Source of the DNA: Neodiprion pinetum
Taxonomy: Eukaryota > Arthropoda > Insecta > Hymenoptera > Diprionidae
Direction of reading: 5' to 3'
NCBI RefSeq assembly: GCF_021155775.2
Contig: NC_060233.1
Location: 1,240,001-1,304,000, forward strand
DNA: 64,000 nt
Positions 39,401 through 51,400 of this stretch are shown here, one piece after another (positions within the stretch are counted from its first letter, which is position 1; each line of letters starts with the position of its first letter). Both the position numbers and the translations under genes were made by a program. Under the pieces are notes generated by a model. That model was not told where the DNA came from, did no database searches, and saw only the letters and a program-made list of their open reading frames with translations.

Positions 39401-42400
39401 TCCCATGCAGCTGAAAAAAATATTAATTTTTTTTGCAGACCTGCGTTATCTAAAAACGGGGTCGACTGCAACAGCTTCTTTATAGAAGCTTAGCAAAATT
39501 CGCATACCTGCTTATTGAATTCCGTTAGAATATCACGTCGATTTCCGAAGAACCCGTTCATAATTCCAATTACGCATCAAAATCTCAGCAACTCAAACTG
39601 ATTGTTACTCTTGCACAATTATTATTTTTCCATCTCTGTGCAATCGGGCTGCAAGAAAATCATCGGTAAAGAGTTAAGAGAAGAAGGAAAAGGGAGTCGT
39701 AAGAAGCAGACGTTGCTTCTGTACACGCGTTAATACAGCTGCCCGTGGAGCAAAGCTGGGAGTCGGAATATTGCATTAGAAAACTTGATGAATTCTCTTT
39801 ACTCTGGGCTCTCAGTTGCCAGCTATCTGGCTTCTCAGGGGGCTTTGTTTTTATCCTGAAATAATGATGAGGTTCGCCTGGAACCGAAATATCTCGGGCT
39901 GCAGCGGCGTCCTGCGCCTGATATCCGCTGATATAAAACCTTAATCTGCATTTGACGAGTCTCCAGAATCGACGGTCTCCGTTCCTATTTACAAACGATT
40001 ACAACACGCGTTTTGATACGCAACTTTGGCAAAAAAAAAAAATTGTAAAATTTCCTTCTCTTTTCACCCCGGACGCAAAAATGCGAACAGGCTAATTGTG
40101 TGCCTGAATAAAATAAAAGAGTTGACGCACGTAACAACGTCGGGGAAGAAGAGGGGCGAGGGAGGGTGGGTCACAGGTTTGCAGCATAATAAAACGCGTG
40201 CAGGGATGGACCCCGAACTCGCCTCAGAGTCTCCAACTCCGTCAGGCAAGGCTCATTTGTTATTAAAGCCCAGGAGTGCGACGAGCGAGCGAGGACTTTG
40301 AACACGATTTCACACTTTGACTCGTCGCCCCCGGTAAATCTTCGTAATTATAAGTTAAACTTTGGCGGGGAAAATAAGAACAAGACTGAAGAAGAAGAAG
40401 AAGAAGAAGAAGAAGAAGAAGAAGAAGAAGAAGAAGAAGAGGAGGATACTCGCCGACTGAGCCTTGCTTACACTCCCTTGGTCACAACCCACGGAATTTT
40501 ACTTTACTTAGGCTCTAAAGTAATTTCACCTCTAGCGTAATACTAACCGATTTTACTCAAAGTTGAAAATAAATGTAACTGTAACTTTGCTAGATTTATC
40601 GGTGAATTTTTTTTCTCTCAATTATTTCGGGGGGTAAACTTGACTCGATTGGTTTCCAGGTTTTCCTTCTGTGGGATCTAACTGCGAACAGTATAATACT
40701 GTACAATTGACGATAATTTGTAACGGTATATAATTGACCACAAAATATTGCCAAAGTTTTGTCTAACAATTTGTATTTGTCACACAGAGGAGCGCAATTA
40801 GGGATATGAAAACGGAGTGAGAAAATTGATTCGTATCTTACGAGCTGGTCGAGATGATAATCTTGAGAGAAAGGATTGAAGTGAGAATCGCTGTAGGTAC
40901 TACGGTATAAATTAATCTACACCGATAGAAGTGGATCTAGCCATTTCGGGGTTATATATTGTCGACGTCCACGCAAGCTCGCATCACGCGAGCTTTCGGC
41001 CGAATCTTGAAACGGAGGCATTATTGCAGCTGTTTTAGTTGCAGAGAATTTTTCGAGAACTGCATAACTCTCCATCTACATCGTTATCTTGAGAATGCTG
41101 AAAAGGAATTTTCTTCCTGTGTGTTTCAGAGTCGAATACTGGAGGACGCGTCGATAATGTGCAATTCCTGGTCACCGCGACACAACGTGAGTATAATTAT
41201 CGTAACTCTCACGAATGTAATTCTACAACTCGGAAAAAAATCTCCCACACTGTTAAAAATTATTGTAAATTTACTACACATTTACTGTGCAACAGAGTTG
41301 TCGATTTACGAAATCAGGTTGCATATTTACAAATTCGGTGCAGCGACGTATTTACAATGAAAATTCTTGATTTTATTAAAATTTATAGGAAGAATACAAA
41401 AAAGTCATTTGAATTTACTAAAATGTTTAGTACATTTATTGTATTTGTAACTTGAATAAGGGATAAGTGTGTGGTGAATACACTGTTCCGTATCCAAATA
41501 AAACTTCCAATACAGTGTAGAAAGTTCCGTACGAAAACTTTTAACGGTGCAGTTTTCTCAACTTTTCTTTGAGAAGTGCCTATCATTTTTTGATGCAAAC
41601 GAGTCGCAGCTTCGGCTTCATAATAAATTCAGACGAGTCAACTTTATGCAGGTATTAATAAAAACGGGGCTTGACAGCGTAGAAGGTTTAAAATCATACC
41701 TATTTTTTGAATTAAAAAAAAAAAAAATGAAAATACGTGAAGCAATTTGAGTTTGAGGACTTTATTATTCATAGGTTCAAGAACGTTTCAGAATTTCTTC
41801 ATTGAAGTTAATAACAAAATGGCAGCATGGCGCGTATATCACCCCTCAATCGAGTCTGGCACTGATGTTTGCAACTTGAATTGTTTATCCAATTAGTACA
41901 CGGAAAACGTGGCTACGTCGGGCGAAGAATTTCTGACCTCTTTCTGTTTTTCGCACTACACTTTTGCCGCGCCTCGAGGTTTATAATTCGCAAAGGCTTT
42001 AAGCACGACGGGACGTGGGGGAAAATTGACGACGGCGAGGAAGCTGCAGTATAGCGGGCTCCTGAATTTCGAGTCGATTAGCAGAGACGGGGGGCTTTCT
42101 CTCCGATTGGTCGGGACGCGGTTCTAGTCCAGGGGCTGAGAGCTATAAAGGGGAAGAGAGAGCCAAGATGCTTTTAACGGGCTTCGAGCCACCCCGTCAT
42201 ATTCATGCTCCGGGAACCCGCGTAATCCCTTCCGCCCCCGCCCGCCTCGCAGGTACGAGCGCCATTTTCGCCTGGGACAAATTTAGAAGTAAATAAATAT
42301 AAACGAACGAACATTACGAACCAACACTCGATCTTCCGTTCTCTCGAACTCTCCCTGATTATCCTCCGCCGCGATATATGTTTGTCGATGATAGACGTCT

Positions 42401-45400
42401 GTGAACGACGCCAGCGACACGAGCCTGACATAAAACTGCAGCTAACTCGCGGTTACGGTTATGGTCGGGAGGTAAATTGATTATTTAGATACACGATAAC
42501 GCCAGGAGTATAAGGTACGGGCCAAGTTGAGTGCCGTAAAAAGAGCCAAGTGTCACTTAGCCGCAGCCCGCGGACTTGAGGATCGGATAGTTCTCTTCTT
42601 TTCATATACTCAGCAGCGTCTTTCGCTTCGTCCGAAGCGAGCGGCTCGGCGACGTGAAGAGAAAACGCGGCAGGGATTGTCTATTTCAATTCTGTCGCTA
42701 TGACCCATTTGCTGTGCGCCAGACCAATAACGCGAACCTGATTTATGCCGCTCGGCTCAGACTCGGCTGGGACGGATTATACAAAATTCATCATCCGATG
42801 TAAATAATGAGTGACGTGTGCCCCAGATCATTGAGGTAATGGTGCAAAATGACCAGACACGCCTCGCTTCTCGATGTAGGGGAGAACGGTGCTAGTTAAT
42901 TGTCACACTTTTTGCTCTCCGAGTTTTAGAATTTTTTGAAAAATAACAATTTCATTCGATTCGGACGCGAGGCAATGTGGATGGATCGTTTGCGCGACTG
43001 GAGAAATTTCGTCGTTGTTCCGAAGCAAGTCTGAATATAGTTTTTCGAATTACAAAAAAAAAAAGAAATCCCGGAGTGATGCCAGGTATTTTAAATGACG
43101 AACACTGGTAAAAAATTATGAATACTTTTTGTCGCACCTTCGTTTTCTTGTTTTCATGTGAGAACCTCAAGTTTTGAATGTCTATTTTTAAGTAATAATT
43201 CCTTTCTCCGTCCTGGATACCACGAAACAGTCGACCTAGACTCCGAAAACTCCGAAAATCCCGAAAAACTTGACCGAGACTTAGAATACGACGAAACAGT
43301 CGAAATTATTGTCACGTGTGAAAACTTGCCCCAACTCACGATTTCGTTTAAAAATGTGCGTATCTTCCTGAACCGTTATTCGAATATGAAAAATACCGAT
43401 GTATATCAAATGATAGCGACAAGAATCATCTTTCCGATTATCTTAGTGCAAAATATTCCAACGCGTGCCAAGAAAATGGGAAAAACATATTTGGAAGATG
43501 GAAAATAATGACTCATTAGGTCCAATTTCAGTTTTTCAATCACTGCGAGTCCGCGTATGATGCGATATTTTAGTTAACAACATTCATTTGCTTCAAACAT
43601 TGAATTACAACTTCAATCTGTAGCGCCGCTCGTTCCGATATCTAACGGTGGAGATACGAGCCGTGTGACAAATGTTTCGCTGCAAACGACGGCCGTTTCT
43701 TCTCCAACATTGCCGCAACGCTATATAACGTCGAACGTATAACCGATTATACTTCACCGCTCGATTCTCCGTACGACGGAATAAATCGGAATCGTTCCTC
43801 GATTAATTCGTACGAGTGTTCGTTTATGAATATTGAAAGTTTTTCGTTGTCCGTAACTCGATAACCATGCACCCGATGAATTAATCAAGTTCGAAAGCGT
43901 TCCTGCAGAGGAACTCGCGCGATGCTAACTTCGCTTAATTATCCACGAATCTTGTTGATAATTAATTCGAATTCGAATAATCCGAGACGATGACTATAAT
44001 TCAGAAACATTCGATCCACGTATACACGTACAAATCCGTCGGTCCGAGAGACAGCGTTAAAAATTCAGGAAAAAGTGCAGAAACGCTTTCCTCCGAACTT
44101 ATAACCGCGAAGCAGACTCCGAGGATATTTCTTGGACGGTATAACTGCGCGGTGAAATTGAAGAGATAGCTGTAACAGCTAGGCGCGGTGTGGTGAAGAA
44201 TGACGGTGATTCGGCTGCAGGATAATTGGCTAATTTCGGGGGGCAACAGCTGAGAGGAGAGTGTCAGAGCCGCGGGTCTAAGGTTGATGGCGTCTCGTGC
44301 CTTCGGCCGGTTTCGAAAAATGACTCTATTAGTCCCGGATGCGGAGGGTGTGCAGGATCGCCGCAGCAACAAGTTCGCCGAAGACCGGGGTGTTAACTAC
44401 GATGGCTAACGAGACCAATCTGTATCAGGAGTTGCGCCGGTTCACTCTTCGCCCCGCGTTTGTACACGCGGACAAAGGCACGTCGGAGATCCTCCTCTTC
44501 CCCACATCCCCCGAAGGAGCGAGGAAAACCTGCGGGAGGCACTCCGTCTTCGGGACAACCGCTCCCGTGGATTTATTACGCCGTTAAGTCTCACTTAAGT
44601 CTGGTATTTATCTCCATGACCGAACCCCGCGCCATCCGTCGCTTCTCTCTTACCGTTTCACGTTCACGTCCAGCAGCAGCCTCGGTTTACGTTTTGTGCC
44701 GATTATTTGTTTTGTTTTGTTCTTGTAATTTTTTTTGTTTTTTTTTTTTTTTTTTTCATTCTACCTCCGTAATTCCTTGACGTGGTTAACCGCCGTGACG
44801 AACGAAACGCTGGCTCGAACTTTGCGTGCCGGCCGTCGAAGCGTTTCGTGTACGACGTGGCGGAGAGTTTGGATTCGAGTGTCTCTCTGTGTCTGTCCGC
44901 ATTATCAGCGCCGCGTCATGAATTACGTGTCCATGAATATTTGAAGAGCGTAAAATCAAACTATCACCGTTAACCCCAGCCCTCCGCATCGGGGTGAATT
45001 TTGCGTGCAGCACCGGCTGCAAGTATGTCAACCCTACTACTGTACGGTTGGTACGCGTTCAATTAGTTTTTACCCGGTCGTTATCTCTTCACCGCAAACC
45101 CGCCCGTGTACCAGCCATGTTTGATCGCCTCATCAGATTCAAGATTCGACGATCGTTATACAGGCACGGATCGCGTATCAATTGGCCGCGGATTGGCCGG
45201 CCGTTTGCAGGCCGTTAGAGTTTACGACGTAAAGTGGTAGACTGTTGTACGGAAAGAAGCCCCGAGCTCATAAATAATCGAAGCAGGCCACGACCGGTGG
45301 CGGTTTTCACGTGAAACATTGATCGAAGAGCACCCTCGCGGCAGGCTTCTTCGGTTCGTCATAAATACGAGTATACCCGCATTCGTGGTTCTACCTACGC

Positions 45401-48400
45401 ATTATATGCTGAATTCGAATTACGTTTACCTGCTTTATGGTGGTACTTATTTGGGAGTCGGGAAAATTTTCATCGGGACGTCCCGCAGAAAAACAGATCT
45501 GCGTAAAGTTTCAAGCCCCTAGGTCGACTGGAACACGTGTCTCTGAGCTCCGAACGTCTTGAACGCAAAATATGTGTAGTTTTTATAACCAGTTATTTCG
45601 TTTTCATTGACTTTGGTATAAATTGAGGAACCGATTTGAAACTTGGCAGAGTCGATGCTTGTAATGATAGGAACAAGGCTTGAAAATTTCAAAATTTTAT
45701 CGTAATTTTATAATGTATTTCCTTTTATATATAAGCTCGACAGCGTCACTTTTATCAGGCTTGTAGGGAATAAGGGAAAAATAATTATAAAAATTTTGAA
45801 ATTTTCAACGTTTGTTCCTATCATTACAAGCAACGACTCTGCCAAATTTTAAATCGGTCCCCCAATTTATACCAAAGTCAAAGAAAACGAAATAACTGCT
45901 TATAAAACCTACACGTATTTTATATTGAAAACTTTCGGAGCTTAGAGGCACGCGTTTCAGTTGACCCAGAGGCTTGAAGCTTTACACAGATTTCTCTCGA
46001 ATGATTTAACACAGATCTGGATAATAAGGAGCGCCCTAAGTCCAAGCCACTTCAAAAGCTCAGCTTAAAGCTTTCCCGTTACGCAGCAGCTAACCTCCGA
46101 TTTCATTCGAATTCCAGGGTGACATCTTCGGCGGATTGAACGGAGGTCTTCAGGATGGTCTTCTCTCGCGAGCGGAAGCCCTCGCTGCTGACCTCGGAAA
46201 GCACAACGCGGGCACCCCGATGCCCTTGAAGCACGACCCCGTGGCGGTTTACCATCACGGTGCCCACATGCCAACCCCGCACCCAAACAACCGGCCACAT
46301 CACCAGGTACAATCACATCTCTTTGTGAGTCCGAAACCAAAGTATATAATCTACTTATTTTATTACCTCGAGGAAATATTCGCCATTCGCTCACCGGGTT
46401 TCCGGTTTCGAAACGTCGAATGTTACACACGTCAAAATTACCGGGGAAATGACACGGGGTTAAAGTGAGGCACTTGAATAAAAGAGGAAGCGATAATGGG
46501 ATAGCTTATTCATGGCTCACTCTCGGTTTACTTTTTTTTTTTTTAATTTGTTTGATTTTTTTTTTTTTGTTTTTTACTTTTCTTCCATTCTCGTTCCACC
46601 TACTGTACTCATTCGTATCTGTTTTCCGCGCATTCAATATTCACACATTTTTTTCACGACAAATGAACGCCCGGCATTCTCGCGACTCCTACACATTTGT
46701 ATTATATTTTGCGCAGTAAGTATAATTCTTTTCGCTTGACGACAGCTGGTGCAGCTTTTAATATCAGGTCTTGATCGTGTTTCAACGATGAAAAGCCTCG
46801 AGTGGATACACAACGCTTTTACACTCGGTTCGCCTGGCTGCTATAATAGCTAATCTGCAACGTTTGCTCTGTACTTTGAAAAGTCCATTTCTTCCAAGTT
46901 TCTTTCGATGATCGAACGGTTGGTGAGCAAACGAACAGACTGCCGGAGGGCGAGCGAGAGAGAGAGATAGAGAGAGTGAGAGAGAGAGAGAGGGGGGGGG
47001 GGGGGAAGAGACAAAGAGAGACAGAAGCGATTCCAAACACAAACAAATAAGAGAACCACCCGGCGAACCCGGCTAATTCTGTTTGCTCCTTGTCAATACA
47101 TCGCGTCCCTTATACCCGCGTCGAAATCGTTGAAGTTCGTGCTGTTCTCGAAAGCGCGTATACCAGACACTCAAATATACGTATCAGACTGGCCGTTGAA
47201 AAAAATGTTTACGTTCCAAGTTGAAGAGACTTAAGTTGACTTGAAAAAAGAAGATCCTCGAAGCTTTTGTCCACTGTATCACTATTAAGGGGTGTCGGTA
47301 ATTTTTTTGCATTTTGTTTATTTTTTTCTCAAAAGATAAGATCTTACTTCTTTTCAAACTTTGATCGTTTTAAATCTTATAACGATTCAGAAAAAAATCA
47401 AACGGTAGACGAATAAATCTGGGATTGAAGAAAATACTCTTTATTCAAAAATTTTCAATCTCTCATTATGGAATATTCAACGTGACGTCCAAAGAAACAT
47501 ATATCCTAGAAATTGGTCTGTGGAATATATGGAAAAAAAAAAAAAATTACCGGCACCTCTTAATACTGAGATAGAGCATTGAAACTATGAGCGTCTTCTT
47601 TCTTCAAGGTTAACTTGAGATTTTTCAACTTGCAGAATAAACATTTGTTTGAAAGGCCAGTCTAATATATATATGGACCCTGTTATTCTTGTTATACACA
47701 TTGACCGAAAGCAGCTTCGGCGCCACATCTTCGGCCGATGCATCGCATGTGCATCGATCTACGAAAGTTAATTCCGCCGCAAGATATCAGACAATTTGCG
47801 ATTCGACGATTCAGGGGGTAGAAAATTGGCAAAAGGTGGTTAGGATAGGGTTAAGTACGCACTAAATTGCCGGATTATTTTCCAAGTGAAAAAAAATGTC
47901 AACTTCTCCGCGGTTATAATCATGGCGGGAGGATATCTGTTTGTTTTTTTTTTTTTTTTTTTTTTTGTTTCAAGAACAACTCAAGATATGACAGAGAAAA
48001 AATGATAAAAAAGACTTGAGAAGTACCTGCAATGACCGTGGCGTGACTGAATCGGGAACAAACAAGCTTTTCAGCTCGTCGCGTGACAAGCAGCGGGTAC
48101 GATTTATGTGTTACAGGTATACCTATAACCTCGTCGCCGAGCTCTCTCCGAGTCCGCTTTTCGCTTTATTTTTCACGCGTTTGTTTAGTTATTTTAATTT
48201 TATTTTTTCTTTTTTTTCTACACCTAATTGCCGTTTTAAACGAGCGCTGATCTCGACTAGCAGCAGATGGCGATCAAACACCGTGGCGAAATCTGCGCAT
48301 GTAGATATCCGCGTATCGCTCCGCAAATTTTAGAGTATTCGCCAATGCGAATGCGAATATACATTTTTAAATATGGCGCCACTTCTCTATGGCCAAGAGT

Positions 48401-51400
48401 TTTACGATTGATTGACCGACAGGCACACCATGCAAGTCGCAGGTACACATTATCACCGTTTGCATTTTATTCCGGAAATTGCCGAGCTGATCCGAACCAA
48501 GCCGATTGTTTGTTGAATTATTTAATGACAAATTGATAACGGTAAAAAATTAATTTTGAGGTCAGAAGTGTGATTCAAACGTGAAGACAAACTTTTATAA
48601 TAAAAGTTCATCGTCAAACTAATGTTCTTTCTCTGATTTATTATTATTTTCATAATTCTTGTAAGCAAAATATGCTGCGTTTGCGACAATCATATTCGCA
48701 AAACGTTCGCACGCGTTTTGCGAATGCGAATATTCGTTCCATCACTAGTTTCAGCTCACGAAATGCGGGGCACGGTGGCGAATTCAATAAAGTAATTCGT
48801 CTCCTCTGTCCCGGTGCCCACGAGCCCTTGTAACGAGTTTCGTATACCCATGTCCACTGCATAAGGCACGCGTATTTTCGGGGGATCGGTGCAGAAGTGC
48901 GACAGGCACAACCCTGCAACCCCTGTCGCAGCGGGGCGGCGCGTCACCGTGATGATGAAATATTGCGGGGGTCCCCGGAGTCTGGCTGCAACGCCCTTGC
49001 AGCGGTACTGCGGGAGTGCGTGTTGGGGAAAATTTCGAAGCGTCTCCGGTTCGCGCGAAAAGAACGACAAAAAAAAACAAAAAAAAAAAAAAAAAATGCA
49101 AACACACTAAAACGGAAAATGCAAGCAATCATGACGCGGGGCCTCGGAAGCTGAACGTCTCGTCTTGGAGACATTTCACCTGCGGCGTATCGTACAAAAG
49201 GAGGAAAAAAACTCGGAGCGGGGATTTTTAGAAGACAGCGCGGGGCGGATCGAGGAAAAAATATGAAGCAAGCTCATAAATAATTTGTAAGGGGTCGCGC
49301 AGCGAGTCGATGTAGGTACTACACAGCGGATAGGGCGCCTGCCTGCCTGCCTTATTCCTTCCGCGGCGTCGCGACGCTCTGCGTATATATACATATATAT
49401 GTTGTATATGTATGTAGATAGTAGGTATATACGGTATGTATAGGATAGTAGTAGTATACGCGCTCCTGGTCGCACGTGCCAGGCGTAATTGTGCGTAGTG
49501 GTTGTAACGCAACGACGCCGCGAAGCTCCCGCGTATCCTGAACACCATAAAAACGCTAACCATTACGCGGAAGGCAAACTGATCCCCGTTCTATGTGCGC
49601 CCTGCAGGGGAGAGTTCGTGTCACGATATGTTGACGCCGCGTGTATCTCGCTACTGTGCAGAGTAATGATCAATTTCGCGGATCGAGGAGGATCGCGGTG
49701 CACGTGCCCCGACGACGAAGGAGTTAAATTTGTACCAGGCACTTGATTATGTTCCGATTTTTTCATACGCGGATAATTTTAGAGTACGGTTTGATGCTTG
49801 GTAATAATTTGTAGACAATCGTTTATTATTCACTCGTCATACGTACATTGTTTGAGATAAAGAAGAAAGTAAAACTCGTTCGTTTTATTACGGCTGTAAA
49901 GTATAATAGGTAATGTTGATTGAACTCGGGATTTCAATTTTGTATACATTACCTATGTTCGGATAAATTTCGCAAGGTAATATACAGTGCAATTGGGTAC
50001 AATGTAAAGTATAAAAGTACATTACGTACGTGAATTAGGGTAAAGCAAATAAGCCCGGGGTATCGTGTAAGCCGTTAAAAACCACCTGGAAAAACAAATT
50101 AGAACGAAAAGCGGTAACGAAAATATACCACCAAAGGCAACGTGTAGTACACTCGTACAAACGGGATGATCGTAGCGCGCTGCAGGGTGAACAAGCTTTA
50201 CCCGGTCAAAGTGAACAATGGTAACTCTTAACTTTTGATTGAATAAGAGTTGATGTTAGCCCTGGTAGAATAATACAAATTGATTAGAGCGGAGATAGAT
50301 AGCCAGGCCGAGACCTCTCCCTTCCCTTCCATTCCCTTCTCCGCCCCTCCACTTTGTATCCCCCATCGCGTAGGCGCGTGGCGAAGACCATCGACTGCTG
50401 CACCGGCGGTCCTCCGCCTCCAGGTTGAATTCCCAAGCGCCGTTGCCCGGAGCGAAAATGGGGAAGTCGGAAATTGAATTATCAAAGTCGACGCGGAGCT
50501 GCAGATCTACCGCACGAACGTGCAGCCCGGCGATTATCTCGATGCAGGTTACGTGCGCTTCGTTCGCCCTGTTTGCGGTTGACTCGCGTATCCGTTATTT
50601 CCTTCAGGAAACTGGAGCACCGCCTGCAAGTACTATAAGCAGCCGATTCCAGCCCCCGGCTGACTCACGCGAGCCTTTATCACCACCGCTCAATGCGAAG
50701 ACGCTGCAGGCTGCAGTAGTAAAAGTGGCCACGAGTCGGCCGTCTGCCTTTTACTCCTTTCCCGGGCGGACGGCTGACCAACACTCGACTAAACCACTGC
50801 CGTCTTTCGTATCACCGACCGCTACCACTGCTTCTCTTCCGTATTCCCTTTGAGGTAGCACGCGTGTTGTTTTTTTCGTAGAATTCAATGTAACGGCGAT
50901 GTAACGGAAGGAACCATCAAATTGATTAGTTACAGGTACTCCGATCGTGTCGATAACTCCTTCGTATTCTTCTTTGATATTATATCCCTCGAGTTCAAGT
51001 ACAGCGACGGTTGCTAAAAATTTATGTCAACGATACGGTGTACCGATCGAAGGGTCGAATCACATTTTACATCGTATGTTTTTGTCTACTGATTAGGACG
51101 ACGAAATCGTAGCGAACTTTGGAAATTTATCGTAGAGGTTGCATTTGTGCTTGAACGATCTCTGAAATGTTCGCAAAGTTGATGGAATCACTGTATATAC
51201 AATATACTCATTGATTTGAGGTAATGTTTCTAAATGACCCAGCGTTGCCTGATTCCATGAACATTAGGGTGTGGCAAAAAAAAATTTAATAAGAAACTCA
51301 CTCTATAACAAGTACCAAGACAGAATTTTTATTACTTCAACCGATTTTCCTATAAGTGAAAGTATTTAGATACTTTATAAGTCGAGTCGTTTACGAGAAA

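Larger units (their letters stand above)
24482..41129 (+). other. acj6 intron 1 (16.6 kb)
   Basis: From GTAAGT to TTTCAG. No additional exon with convincing similarity was found. I looked for a short in-frame exon corresponding to the extra dozen residues I recall at this junction in Drosophila and did not see one. The intron holds three family-A TIR elements, a long inverted-repeat pair (31912-33877), a (GAA)n tract, and a CCAAT/GC-rich cluster near 38.4-38.7 kb. The remaining stretches over 300 bases hold only short conflicting frames. Confidence 0.85.
41187..46117 (+). other. acj6 intron 2 (4.9 kb)
   Basis: From GTGAGT to TTCCAG. It contains a MITE 60 bases after exon 2, a half copy of foldback family C, a TATA/CCAAT-like site near 42.1 kb and a 0.5-kb foldback just before exon 3. 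No coding exon was recognised in the rest. Confidence 0.85.

Noticed and set aside
40298..40540. Plus-strand frame with a run of glutamates
   Set aside because: It is the translation of the (GAA)n microsatellite.
43158..43508. 116-codon plus-strand frame in acj6 intron 2, acidic repeats
   Set aside because: No acceptor/donor in phase with neighbouring acj6 exons, and no family recognised. It is a short degenerate repeat of CGAAA/CCGAA units.
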